From: Ruminococcus sp. | GTDB taxonomy: Bacteria > Bacillota > Clostridia > Oscillospirales > Acutalibacteraceae | Assembly: GCA_017456845.1 (NCBI GenBank) | Contig: JAFTIP010000002.1 | Coordinates: 57,453 to 121,452, forward strand | Direction of reading: 5' to 3' | DNA length: 64,000 nucleotides | Shown here: positions 53,189 to 61,163 of the stretch, piece by piece | Layout: each line of letters starts with the position of its first letter | How positions within the stretch are numbered: the stretch's first letter is position 1 | Made by a program: the position numbers and the translations under genes | Notes under the pieces: model-generated | The model's database searches: none | Seen by the model: the letters and a program-made list of their open reading frames with translations, nothing else | Told to the model about the DNA's origin: nothing

Positions 53189-54468
53189 CACCTAACTTAA
53201 CGGATGCCGGCAAAAATCTTTTGCTCCGGGCATTAACAGGTGAAACCATCACCTTTACCAAAATACAGCTTGGTAACGGTCCTGCTCAAGATGCGAAAGC
53301 GGCAACGGGGCTGGTAAACCCCCTGCTTACTGTTGAGCTTTCCAAAATCGAGGTGGGTGAGGAATATGTTACCCTTACAGCTGCATTTACCAACGGTACC
53401 GTTGTGAGTGGCTTTCATATCACGGAGGCGGGCTTTTATGCCAAGGATCCGGATGATGAAACCAAGGAGCTTTTGTATGCCCTTGGCAACGAGGATGAAA
53501 GCACAGCCGACTATGTACCGAACAATGCAAACCGCATCCTTGAAATGGAGTTTAACGCCCTGCTTTTCATAGGCGATGCGGAAAATGTGGCGGCGGCAAT
53601 TAACAGCTCCCTTGTTTATGCCTCTGCTGCTGACCTTGAGGCACACACCGGAAATATGGAAAACCCGCACGGCGTTACAAAGGAGCAGGTGGGGCTTGGT
53701 AATGTTCCCAACAAGAGCACCAACGATCAAACGCCCACCTATGAAACCGCAACCTCCTTTGCAACCCTTACCTCCGGTGAAAAGTTAAGCACCGCCTTTG
53801 GAAAAATCAAGCTGGCGATCACCAACCTTATTAGCCACATCGGTAACAGGAGCAACCCGCACGGTGTAACAGCCGCACAGGTAAATGCGGCGGCAAAGGC
53901 TCACACGCACAATGCCTCCGACATTAACGCCGGTACGGTGCCCGTTGCCCGTGGCGGTACAGGTGCAAGCTCTTTCCCCTCCGGTGCTTTGGTGCGTGGC
54001 ACGGGTGGTACCACCTTATCCTATTTAAGGGGCGTGGGTGCCTTATATTCAAAATCAACAGGTGCACCGCAGTTTGGCACGCTCCCCATTTCTATGGGCG
54101 GCACGGGCGTTACCACGCTCAACGCTTTGCTTGAGCTCGTTGCTGAAAACCTTTTCGTTACCGGTATGTATGACGGTAACAATGTGCAGGGGCGCACCAT
54201 TGATCTGGGCTTTACCCCCAAAGCCGTATTGCTTATGGATGCAGAGGGTAATACCCACGATGATATTGACGATCTGCACGGTGGCTTGGCATTGTCTGGC
54301 TACAATGTTATAAGCCGTAACGCCTCTAACACCTACACCACAACCTGGAGCAATTACTATTGCGTGCTGGGCATTGTGAGTGGCGGTTTTAGAGTGAATT
54401 ACTACACCAGCAATGAGATCCGATCCAACGAAAGCGGCCACCGCTATTATTACATCGCATTTAGATAA
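53185..54468 (+). CDS. Tail fibre protein (tail-collar N-terminus)
   Basis: 427 residues. N-terminal LTDAGKNLLLRALTGETITF is the phage tail-collar fibre domain (DUF3751). NPHGVTKEQVGLGNVPN and NPHGVTAAQVNAAAKAHTHN are shaft repeats found in fibres. VARGGTGASSFPSGALVRGT-type segments occur near the middle. The C-terminus (from about 330) is a beta-rich tip (MYDGNNVQGRTIDLGFTPKA). Probable receptor contact. Confidence 0.88.
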   Translation: MTPNLTDAGKNLLLRALTGETITFTKIQLGNGPAQDAKAATGLVNPLLTVELSKIEVGEEYVTLTAAFTNGTVVSGFHITEAGFYAKDPDDETKELLYALGNEDESTADYVPNNANRILEMEFNALLFIGDAENVAAAINSSLVYASAADLEAHTGNMENPHGVTKEQVGLGNVPNKSTNDQTPTYETATSFATLTSGEKLSTAFGKIKLAITNLISHIGNRSNPHGVTAAQVNAAAKAHTHNASDINAGTVPVARGGTGASSFPSGALVRGTGGTTLSYLRGVGALYSKSTGAPQFGTLPISMGGTGVTTLNALLELVAENLFVTGMYDGNNVQGRTIDLGFTPKAVLLMDAEGNTHDDIDDLHGGLALSGYNVISRNASNTYTTTWSNYYCVLGIVSGGFRVNYYTSNEIRSNESGHRYYYIAFR

Positions 54469-54470
54469 GA

Positions 54471-54478
54471 GGGGGGGG
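54471..54478 (+). promoter_or_regulatory. G8 tract serving as ribosome binding site
   Basis: Eight G directly after the fibre stop codon, 8 bases before the next ATG, act as the Shine-Dalgarno. Same design as 20916-20924. Confidence 0.6.
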
Positions 54479-54486
54479 TAAAGTAA

Positions 54487-54711
54487 ATGTACACAGTTTT
54501 AAGAGAGGATGGAAACTACCTCAACAATGGCCAGGGTACTTACAATGAGTATATTGTGGATAACATTGAGGATGTGGCAACTTTGCCCACCGGTAAAGAT
54601 AACAAGAGCATCAACAGACCACGCCCAGGCAGCACCGCACTTGTAGCAAATGCAGGTATGGTGTATGTACTCAATAATGCCCGTGAGTGGGTTGTGCTTG
54701 TAGAGGGGTGA
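54487..54711 (+). CDS. Small tail-region protein, unknown
   Basis: 74 residues (MYTVLREDGNYLNNGQGTYN...GMVYVLNNAREWVVLVEG). The VYVLNNAREW end resembles short fibre-associated head-tip proteins but no domain is assigned. Read from a G8 ribosome site. Confidence 0.65.
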   Translation: MYTVLREDGNYLNNGQGTYNEYIVDNIEDVATLPTGKDNKSINRPRPGSTALVANAGMVYVLNNAREWVVLVEG

Positions 54712-54715
54712 TAAT

Positions 54716-54901
54716 ATGGCAAATATGGCTGTATTGATCCCCACACCAAAGGACAATAACCCCATAACCCTTTTACTTATGCGAAAAGGCAAAAACGCAG
54801 TAATTGAGCCACCTGCTGGGTACGGCTTTATTGCTGACGAAAACAACAGGCTCCTCCGTGATGAACGGGGAGCCTATTTAATTGAAAACAAGGAGGACTA
54901 A
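54716..54901 (+). CDS. Small tail-region protein, unknown
   Basis: 61 residues (PPAGYGFIADENNRLLRDER near the C-terminus). Lies 4 bases after the previous gene and just before the retroelement target gene. A role as fibre chaperone or cap is possible but unsupported. Confidence 0.6.
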   Translation: MANMAVLIPTPKDNNPITLLLMRKGKNAVIEPPAGYGFIADENNRLLRDERGAYLIENKED

Positions 54902-54907
54902 ACCACT

Positions 54908-56689
54908 ATGGCAAATACTGTTTCGGTTGTTGAAAAACCCATCCCCGAAAAAGTAAGCAAAGAGGCTTATGTGCTTGGCATCCAGGATGATGGATCCGGC
55001 AAGCAAGCCCTTTACCGCTTGCCCCTTAATGAGGTGCGTGCAAACGGTGCAAATGACCTGTTTATTATCCCGGCTCTTATTGAGCAGTACGGCACCAAGC
55101 AGGCATTTACCGTGTTTGTAAACGCTAATGCCGAATATGACAGCCTCACAAACCTTGCTGACCGCTTTTTTAAGGCCGCTGCCTCTGCGGTTACGCAAAC
55201 CTATACCTCACAATTTTACCGCTACAACACCAGCAACACCTCCCTGGGCACCAAGATGGCTGACAATGAGGGGCTTGTTTGTACCCCCTCCACCATTGCA
55301 ACCGCTGGCCAGGATGATTATGCAGACCTCCCGCTGTTTGCCTGCTTTGATGTAAATTACACCATTGATGCAAACAGCCTTGAGCCCGTTATCCACGCCA
55401 TCAAGGGCGTTTACGGTGCATTTACTGCACAGCCGGTGGATAGCCTCGTGGGTGTTATGCAAATGACCGGCTATGTACGCCGCACCAGCGATGAAACCAC
55501 AAAAACCGTGGAATACAAGGCACAGTATGCCGAGGGCTTTATGCCTCTGCCGGAGGCTGTGCGTGCATCCGATAACGGCGTGCGTGGTTTTGTTATTCAC
55601 GCCAAGTACGCCGCAGGTTATGATGCAAACGGCTTGCTTTCCAGCGTTTCCGGTGTACAGCCCGCAACATACCGCCCCGGCTCCGAGGGCTCAACCTCGA
55701 TCAGCCACAACGGCCAAATTAACCTTTGGCGTGCAAGGGGCAACCAGTACGCAGGCTCCAGTATGTGCGATAACGCATTTATGCAGCTTATGCTTGAGAT
55801 CAAGTACGCAAACCTTGGTAACGCCGGTGTAATGAGTGGGTGTAGATATTACTACACTACCACAGCCATTGCGGCTGTGTCGGAAAGCGGCGTAAACCGC
55901 ATTGTGCTTACTGCATCCAATGCCAATTACTTTATTGTCGGCTCCCGTGTTTCCATCGGCACCGGCACAGACCGTGGCAAAGCCACCTGCTACGATGTAC
56001 ACGACATTGCCACCGTTGCAAGCATTGAGGATGTTACCATTGATGGCACAGCCTATAAGGCCGTTGTGTTAGACACAGAGGCCGTTTTCAATACGGAGGC
56101 AGGTGTGCATTACCTTGTACCGCAACCGTGGGCTACGGGCTCCACAGACGGTGTACAGGGCAACGATGGCAGCCCCACCAACAACACCAGCGGCAAGGAG
56201 CCTTTTAAGATCCAGGGCATTGAGGTAATGCTCGGTATGTACGAGGTGCTTGCCGATATTACCCTTTGCGAGGATGCAGAGGTGGGCTACACCGTTTATG
56301 CGGACCGTAAGGCGGCAGACATTGTAAGCAGCAAGGCAGGCGCCAACGCTGTTACGCTTGGCATTATTCCCAAAGAGGAGGCGGCTGCGTGGAAATACAA
56401 CGCAGAGCTTAATTGGGATGCCAACAACCAGGAAAGTTATATGATCCCCACACAGTTTGCGGGTAGCTCAACAACCGGCTACCGTTCAGCCACATACCGT
56501 GATGCTTTGGCTACCGTTGGCTGGCGTGAGTGGCTGGCCTTTGGTTATCTGAACAATGGCGGCTTCAGCGGCCTTGCTTGTGCTAATTTGTTCTATGGCC
56601 TCGGCAATGCTAGCTGGGCCGTCGGCGCCCGCCCGTGTGGATCCGGTGGCAACCGGGGTGAATTTACGCCGGCTGTGGCCGGCGTATAA
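54908..56689 (+). CDS. Diversity-generating retroelement target (putative receptor-binding tail protein)
   Basis: 593 residues with AAGGAGG upstream. No domain is recognised over most of the length; the last ~60 residues (WREWLAFGYLNNGGFSGLAC...GARPCGSGGNRGEF) look like the C-type-lectin-like fold of DGR variable proteins. The variable repeat lies in this C-terminus. Residues that differ from the template-encoded ones are L543, Y547, F553, F562, Y563, S569, A571 and V572. Position after the tail fibre suggests host-receptor binding whose specificity is diversified. Confidence 0.88.
   Translation: MANTVSVVEKPIPEKVSKEAYVLGIQDDGSGKQALYRLPLNEVRANGANDLFIIPALIEQYGTKQAFTVFVNANAEYDSLTNLADRFFKAAASAVTQTYTSQFYRYNTSNTSLGTKMADNEGLVCTPSTIATAGQDDYADLPLFACFDVNYTIDANSLEPVIHAIKGVYGAFTAQPVDSLVGVMQMTGYVRRTSDETTKTVEYKAQYAEGFMPLPEAVRASDNGVRGFVIHAKYAAGYDANGLLSSVSGVQPATYRPGSEGSTSISHNGQINLWRARGNQYAGSSMCDNAFMQLMLEIKYANLGNAGVMSGCRYYYTTTAIAAVSESGVNRIVLTASNANYFIVGSRVSIGTGTDRGKATCYDVHDIATVASIEDVTIDGTAYKAVVLDTEAVFNTEAGVHYLVPQPWATGSTDGVQGNDGSPTNNTSGKEPFKIQGIEVMLGMYEVLADITLCEDAEVGYTVYADRKAADIVSSKAGANAVTLGIIPKEEAAAWKYNAELNWDANNQESYMIPTQFAGSSTTGYRSATYRDALATVGWREWLAFGYLNNGGFSGLACANLFYGLGNASWAVGARPCGSGGNRGEFTPAVAGV
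56530..56636 (+). repeat. DGR variable repeat (VR)
   Basis: 107 bp matching the template repeat at 56751-56857 except at 12 positions, every one an adenine in the template (7 changed to T, 4 to G, 1 to C). Ends in a pure G/C run CGGCGCCCGCCC (56623-56634), the expected IMH-like element. One base beyond the aligned end, G56637 faces C56858, a non-adenine difference that would separate IMH from IMH*. Confidence 0.93.
56665..56686 (+). promoter_or_regulatory. Hairpin/cruciform just after the variable repeat
   Basis: TACGCCGGC and GCCGGCGTA form a perfect 9-bp stem with a TGTG loop, ending at the target stop codon. A stem of this size with a 4-nt loop downstream of VR is required for efficient homing in the Bordetella phage DGR. 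Confidence 0.8.
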
Positions 56690-56707
56690 GAGGGGCGGTA
56701 GCCCCTC
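56690..56707 (+). other. Second hairpin between VR and TR
   Basis: GAGGGGC and GCCCCTC form a perfect 7-bp stem with a GGTA loop. It has no following T run, so it is probably not a terminator but part of the DGR RNA or a processing site. Confidence 0.6.
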
Positions 56708-56750
56708 AATAAGGGATGTACTGTGGACCCTCGTGCCCTTTGTCCTTGCT

Positions 56751-56857
56751 GTGGCAGGCCTTTGGTAATCTGAACAATGGCGGCAACAGCGGCCTTGCTT
56801 GTGCTAATTTGAACAATGGCCTCGGCAATGCTAACTGGAACATCGGCGCCCGCCCAT
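56751..56857 (+). repeat. DGR template repeat (TR)
   Basis: Non-coding copy of the VR. 24 adenines in 107 bases; 12 differ in VR, while all 83 other bases are identical. Adenine-rich AAC/AAT codons correspond to the variable residues, as usual for a DGR template. It lies between the target and the reverse transcriptase in the same orientation. A 90-codon frame running through it from 56716 is not considered a gene. Confidence 0.93.
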
Positions 56858-56861
56858 CTGG

Positions 56862-57060
56862 TAAAAGATATTTTATTTATTACGCAGTACATTTGATGGC
56901 AACATCACGGGTGGAAACACCCGCCTCGGCTAATTACCGAAAATTGAGATGTAACCGGCACCGCTTTTGCGGCAGCGGTGGTGTATGAGGCCACCGCCGG
57001 AGGTTAGTAGAAAAACCGAAAGCCTTTGTGCTCAACCAGACGATCATAAGGAGGGATAGC
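56862..57060 (+). ncRNA. Probable 3' part of the DGR template RNA
   Basis: About 200 bases between the TR and the reverse transcriptase with no gene. It contains hairpins such as GGGTGGAAACACCC (56909-56922) and GGCACCGC...GCGGCAGCGGTG near 56957-56981. In the studied DGRs, RNA extending from TR towards the RT primes cDNA synthesis. Exact ends not determinable here. Confidence 0.5.
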
Positions 57061-58170
57061 GTGAAAACCTATTGTAAAAAGGTTGACATCACCGATCCCG
57101 ATACAATAGAGCCGTGGGTGTACCTGTGCATAACGGATCCCAAAAAGCGAAACCGCCCAGGTTTTAAGCGTTTGAGCAGCCGTTATGGCGGCGCCCACGG
57201 TATAGCGGTTGAGATCACCGAGCGTATAAAACGCCGTGATCTTGACCTGCCACCTATTCAGTATCGTAACCGGATAGACAAGAGCAGCGGAAAAGAACGC
57301 AGGCTCGGTATTGAAAGTGCTATGCAGCAATGTATGAACTATGTAGCCGTGTATGCACTTATGCCTATGTTAAAGGCAAAGGTTGGCGTGTTCCAATGTG
57401 CAAGCATCCCGGAGCGTGGCCAAATTTATGGCAAAAAGGTGCTTGAAAAGTGGATCCGCAAAGATCCCAAAGGCACTAAATACTATGACAAAATGGATGT
57501 GCGGCATTGCTTTGAAAGCATTACCTGCCGCACGATCCGTAAATTACTTGAGCGTGATATACGCAAAAACCCAACCCTCGTGTGGTTTGTCTGTGCTCTT
57601 ATCAGTACATACGAGAGTGGGCTTTCCATAGGCAGCTTTTTAAGCCAATGGCTATGTAACTATGTTATGAGTTACGCATACCATTACGCCTCGGAGCAAA
57701 TGTGCAAGGTACGCCGTGGAAAACAGCAGCACCTTATCACCCACATACTTATGTTTATGGATGATGTGATTATGTTCTCTGCATCAAAGCGGGATCTCAA
57801 ACTTGCCGCAAAGCAATTTGAGGAGTACCTATTCACGCAGCTTGGGCTTTGCATAAAGCCTAACCACCACATAAAGCTCACAGCGGAGGAGCCTCCAGAT
57901 ATGATGGGCTTTGTGGTAAGCAAGGAATGTACAACGATAAGGGCACGCACCTTTATAAAAGCACGGCGTGCCCTTATACGAGCCTGGAGGCGTATGCAGG
58001 CAGGTTTGCAAATATTCCTGCAAAACGCCCGCCGTATCGTTTCCTATAAGGGCTATTTTGTACATACCAACTCCCAAAGGGTTGCCCTTGCCCTACACCT
58101 CAAGGCGGTTTTCAAAGCCGCTACAAGGGTAATAAGTATAAATGCAAAGAGAGGACAGGTACCAGTATGA
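57061..58170 (+). CDS. DGR reverse transcriptase
   Basis: 369 residues from GTG with AAGGAGGG upstream. RT blocks: RRLGIESAMQQCMNYVAVYA, catalytic KYYDKMDVRHCFESI (D146), the DGR-type IGSFLSQWLCNY (IGxxxSQ in place of QGxxxSP; residues 190-200), FMDD at 232-235 and GFVVS near 290. It copies TR with adenine misincorporation for transfer into VR. Its stop overlaps the next ORF (ATGA), so it is embedded in the late operon. No accessory avd gene is visible nearby. Confidence 0.93.
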   Translation: MKTYCKKVDITDPDTIEPWVYLCITDPKKRNRPGFKRLSSRYGGAHGIAVEITERIKRRDLDLPPIQYRNRIDKSSGKERRLGIESAMQQCMNYVAVYALMPMLKAKVGVFQCASIPERGQIYGKKVLEKWIRKDPKGTKYYDKMDVRHCFESITCRTIRKLLERDIRKNPTLVWFVCALISTYESGLSIGSFLSQWLCNYVMSYAYHYASEQMCKVRRGKQQHLITHILMFMDDVIMFSASKRDLKLAAKQFEEYLFTQLGLCIKPNHHIKLTAEEPPDMMGFVVSKECTTIRARTFIKARRALIRAWRRMQAGLQIFLQNARRIVSYKGYFVHTNSQRVALALHLKAVFKAATRVISINAKRGQVPV

Positions 58171-58556
58171 TTGCAAAAGCGTGTTTTACAGAACGCCCGG
58201 AAAACATCAAGTATATGGTTTTACCCTCCGGGGATGCAGATCTCTGGATGCGTAAGAACATTGCCGAGGTTGTGGATCCGGAAACCAACGAGGTAAGCTA
58301 TGTGGCCGATGAGGCGTATATGCGTACCGATGCCACGGAGGCAGAAATTGCCGCCGACTTTGAGGGGTGGTTTGAAACCGCCTCGGCCTGGGAGCCTCCG
58401 GTGCCGGAAAAGAAACCGGAAACCGAAAACAAGCGTATTGTTGCCCTTGAGGAGGATGTTGCCAGCTTGAAAGCGGCAAACGCAGACCTCACCAAGCAAA
58501 ACGCTGTGCTCCAGGAGGAATTGCAGGCAACCAAAATTATTTTGGGGGTGGAGTAA
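58167..58556 (+). CDS. Tail-region protein with C-terminal coiled coil
   Basis: 129 residues. The N-terminal half (ERPENIKYMVLPSGDADLWM with VSYVADEAYMRTDATEAEIA) is common after fibre genes in Clostridia phages. A Pro/Glu linker and a leucine-zipper-like coil (VALEEDVASLKAANADLTKQ) follow. Function unknown. Confidence 0.7.
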   Translation: MIAKACFTERPENIKYMVLPSGDADLWMRKNIAEVVDPETNEVSYVADEAYMRTDATEAEIAADFEGWFETASAWEPPVPEKKPETENKRIVALEEDVASLKAANADLTKQNAVLQEELQATKIILGVE

Positions 58557-58961
58557 ATGACACTTACAGAATATGCAAGGCAGTTACGCCCCCTCATTGA
58601 AAAGGCAGCCCAAAGCCTGCCGGATGAGGATGCCCTCAACGGCGTTGCTCTGTTTCCGCATTGGGCGGTTGGTGTAGCGTACACCGCCGGCCAAAAGGTG
58701 CAGTACAACGGGGTGCTTTACACCGTTTTGCAGGCCCACACCTCACAGGAAACCTGGACACCGACAGCAGCACCCAGCTTATTTGCAAAGGTGCTCATCC
58801 CGGATCCTACGGTTATCCCCGAATGGGAACAGCCCGACAGCACAAACGGGTACAGCAAGGGTGATAAGGTTATGTACAACGGCGTTGTATATGAAAGCCT
58901 TATTGATGGCAATGTGTGGAGCCCGGAGGCTTACCCTGCTGGCTGGCAGGTTGTTGAGTAA
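58557..58961 (+). CDS. Protein with two CBM5/12-like (chitin-binding type) repeats
   Basis: 134 residues. After a helical N-terminus there are two related modules: YTAGQKVQYNGVLYTVLQAH and YSKGDKVMYNGVVYESLIDG, each with the aromatic pattern of CBM5/12 ChtBD3 domains. Likely binds surface glycans and belongs to the tail tip or lysis region. Confidence 0.75.
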   Translation: MTLTEYARQLRPLIEKAAQSLPDEDALNGVALFPHWAVGVAYTAGQKVQYNGVLYTVLQAHTSQETWTPTAAPSLFAKVLIPDPTVIPEWEQPDSTNGYSKGDKVMYNGVVYESLIDGNVWSPEAYPAGWQVVE

Positions 58962-58975
58962 GGAGGGCCACAGCG

Positions 58976-59350
58976 TTGTATGTAGATGCACAAACAATAA
59001 TCACAGCGGGGGCGGTATTAACTGCCCTCGTTGGCTTTGTAACCCTGGGCTGGAAACTCTTTAAGTGGATAAACCACCAAAAGGAGCAAGACCAGGAAAT
59101 TACCAACATTAAGGTACAGCACGCCAAAGATATTGCCGACCTCAAGACACAGCACGCAAAGGACATTGCGGATGTAAGGGCTATGCACCATAAGGACACC
59201 GAGGGCATACAGGAGGAGCAAACGCTGGTGGTATATGGTTTGCTGGCTTGCCTTAAAGGCCTTGCAGAGCAGGGCTGTGATGGCCCCGTATCGGAGGCTA
59301 TTGACCGCATAGAAAAACACATCAATAAAAAAGCCCACGGGCAAGAATAA
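58976..59350 (+). CDS. Single-pass membrane protein with coiled coil, lysis region
   Basis: 124 residues from TTG with AAGGAGGG upstream. One N-terminal membrane segment (IITAGAVLTALVGFVTLGWK), then a coiled coil with the tandem repeat AKDIADLKTQH AKDIADVRAMH. Position before amidase and holin suggests a lysis accessory or holin-like protein; no family assigned. Confidence 0.7.
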   Translation: MYVDAQTIITAGAVLTALVGFVTLGWKLFKWINHQKEQDQEITNIKVQHAKDIADLKTQHAKDIADVRAMHHKDTEGIQEEQTLVVYGLLACLKGLAEQGCDGPVSEAIDRIEKHINKKAHGQE

Positions 59351-59365
59351 AAGGAGGATCCTAAT

Positions 59366-60454
59366 ATGGCATTTTTGACACCGGACAAAATCCGTGTTGA
59401 GCACGGGCTTGTTATCAAGGAAAAAATCATCCCCTGGGGTGCCGTATGGCCCAAGAATTGGAACGGCAATAAAAAGGGCGATCAGTACAAAGCGGATCGC
59501 CTGCTTTCCGGCGGCACCGGTAAGGTTGCGGAGGTTACGATCCACAACACCAACGATATCGAGGAGGCAAAGGGTACCAACGATGCAGAGCAGTACGCCC
59601 GTGCTGTTTGGCCCAACGCCAATATGGGCGATGTGCGTGTGCACTATTTCATTGATGAAACGGATTGCTGGCAGCAGCTCCGTGAGGATGAGGTGGGCTG
59701 GCACGCCGCCGATGGCAGAGGCCCCGGCAATGAAACCACGCTTTCCATTGAGATCATTATGGATGGCAGCGGTAGCACCGCCGACCTTGCAGCCGAGGAC
59801 AGAGGTGCCCTGTTGGCTGCTATTCTGCTCAACCGCCACGGCCTGGGCATTGACAAGCTGACCACCCATCAGCGTTGGTACAGCAAAAAGTATTGCCCGG
59901 CGTATATCCTCCCGCATTGGGATGCTTTCAAGGCAAAGGTTGAAAAGTACCTCAAGCAGATCCAGGGCGTTACCGAAACCCCAGCAGAGAGCACCGATGC
60001 CCTTTATAGAGTGCAAACGGGTGCCTTTGCTAAAAAGGCCAATGCGGATGCACTTGCAGCCGAATTAAAGGCCAAGGGCTTTGCCACCTACATTGTGCAG
60101 GTGGGCGGGCTCTACAAGGTACAGGTTGGTGCCTATAAGGTTAAGGGCAACGCCACCAATATGCTTAACAAGATTAAGGCTGCCGGGTACGATGCTTTTA
60201 TTACCATCAATGCAAGCACCGCCCCTGCATCCGCTGAAAAGCCCGCTGTGGCGTTTTCCGAGGGTGATAAGGTAAAATGTAACGCTGGTGTAAAAACCTT
60301 TGCAAACGGCAGCAAAATGGCATCCTGGGTGCCTACGGCCACGCTGTATGTGCGTGGCGTTGAGGATGAGGGCAAGATCCTGCTCGTTAGCACCGAAAAA
60401 ACCAAAAAGGTATATACGGGGCGTGTGAACGCATCCGATGTACATAAAATTTAA
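59366..60454 (+). CDS. Endolysin: N-acetylmuramoyl-L-alanine amidase with SPOR domain
   Basis: 362 residues. Amidase_2/PGRP domain (VTIHNTNDIEEAKGTNDAEQ, VHYFIDETDCWQQLREDEVG WHAADG, TTHQRWYSKKYCPAYIL) with zinc ligands H and C visible. A SPOR domain follows (LYRVQTGAFAKKANADALAA, LYKVQVGAYKVKGNATNML) and a C-terminal SH3-like stretch (VPTATLYVRGVEDEGKILLV). Cleaves peptidoglycan at lysis. AAAGGAGGATC upstream. Confidence 0.93.
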   Translation: MAFLTPDKIRVEHGLVIKEKIIPWGAVWPKNWNGNKKGDQYKADRLLSGGTGKVAEVTIHNTNDIEEAKGTNDAEQYARAVWPNANMGDVRVHYFIDETDCWQQLREDEVGWHAADGRGPGNETTLSIEIIMDGSGSTADLAAEDRGALLAAILLNRHGLGIDKLTTHQRWYSKKYCPAYILPHWDAFKAKVEKYLKQIQGVTETPAESTDALYRVQTGAFAKKANADALAAELKAKGFATYIVQVGGLYKVQVGAYKVKGNATNMLNKIKAAGYDAFITINASTAPASAEKPAVAFSEGDKVKCNAGVKTFANGSKMASWVPTATLYVRGVEDEGKILLVSTEKTKKVYTGRVNASDVHKI

Positions 60455-60469
60455 CGGAGGTTTTCAACT

Positions 60470-60688
60470 ATGAAGAATTGGAAACAGAAATTGACCAGCA
60501 GAAAGTTTTGGGTTGCCGTTGTGGGCTTTGTTGTGCCCCTTTTGATCGCTTTTGGCGTTGCTGAAAGCGTGGCAACCGAGGTGGCATCCATTATTATGGC
60601 CGGTGCATCGGTGGTGGCTTACATCATCGGTGAGGGCCTGGTGGATGCCAGCAACGCCGGCAGCGGCGGCACCGATACGGAGGAGTAA
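60470..60688 (+). CDS. Phage holin
   Basis: 72 residues, basic N-terminus (MKNWKQKLTSRKFWVAV), two membrane segments (VAVVGFVVPLLIAFGV; ATEVASIIMAGASVVAYII) and a polar acidic tail, as in phi-LC3-type holins. Follows the endolysin; last phage gene. Confidence 0.88.
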   Translation: MKNWKQKLTSRKFWVAVVGFVVPLLIAFGVAESVATEVASIIMAGASVVAYIIGEGLVDASNAGSGGTDTEE

Positions 60689-60693
60689 AAGCC

Positions 60694-60930
60694 TCTAACA
60701 AAAGTGCGGTGCAAAATGTTTTATGCGTAAAATTGTTAGAAACATTCTAACATTTTGCGGCGTGAATTGTTAGGCGGTTTGTTTTGCGGAAAAACCAAGC
60801 TATAACAAGGTTTATTGTGCTTTTCTAACATTCTAACATTTTTTATATAATGATTATGAAATAGGAGGTTTTGAGGGTGATTTTACCGCCTAACCGCCTA
60901 ACTGCACGCTATACACGCACACGCACGAGA
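60694..60930. repeat. AT-rich iteron block, copy 2
   Basis: Non-coding. Element order matches copy 1 at 32294-32560: palindrome TGTTAGAA-ACA-TTCTAACA (60734-60752), AATTGTTAGG, a GGxxTTTTT-type run, TTTTCTAACATTCTAACATT (60821-60840), then CCGCCTAACCGCCTAACTGC and CGCACACGCACGAGA. The two copies are clearly related but diverged, 28.4 kb apart. No gene seen in the block. Confidence 0.7.
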
Positions 60931-60940
60931 GAAAGACAAA

Positions 60941-60978
60941 AACGCCCAGGAGCCTTTGCGCCCCTGGGCGTTTTTTTA
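60941..60978 (+). terminator. Terminator at the right end of the prophage
   Basis: AACGCCCAGG pairs with CCTGGGCGTT around a short GC-containing loop and is followed by TTTTTTATTT. Ends the late operon just inside the proposed attR. Confidence 0.88.
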
Positions 60979-60994
60979 TTTGGTTGGTATGCTT

Positions 60995-61001
60995 ATTGCA
61001 A
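60995..61001. other. Candidate attR core ATTGCAA
   Basis: Matches the ATTGCAA at 16632-16638. Lies between the last phage terminator and tRNA-Ala. Short match; tentative. Confidence 0.35.
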
Positions 61002-61055
61002 ACACATTACGCCACACCGCTATGGTAAGCGGTGCGGGTTCGTATGTGTGCGTTA

Positions 61056-61131
61056 TGGTGGAGACGAAGAGGTTTGAACTCTCGACCTTTCGAATGCGAA
61101 CCGACGGCTCTGCCAACTGAGCTACGTCCCC
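61056..61131 (-). tRNA. tRNA-Ala(CGC)
   Basis: Acceptor GGGGACG/CGTCTCC contains the G3-U70 pair that marks alanine tRNAs; D arm GCTCAGTTGGCAGAGC; anticodon loop TTCGCAT (anticodon CGC, reading GCG); T loop TTCAAAC; CCA encoded. The first pair of the anticodon stem (G27/A43) is mismatched, a small oddity. It lies immediately right of the prophage. Confidence 0.88.
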
Positions 61132-61163
61132 GTATATTGCGTTAATATTATGAGATAATAAAC

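Noticed and set aside
56690-56707. Hairpin after the DGR target considered as a terminator
   Set aside because: No T run follows, and termination here would cut off TR and RT from the operon.
56716-56988. 90-codon ORF spanning the template repeat
   Set aside because: It exists because TR copies coding sequence; no ribosome site and the part beyond TR is not protein-like. Treated as DGR template RNA.
57061-58170. Reverse transcriptase as retron, group II intron or abortive-infection RT
   Set aside because: Adjacent VR/TR pair with adenine-only changes and the IGSFLSQ block fit a DGR; there is no msr/msd, intron maturase domain or Abi-type context.
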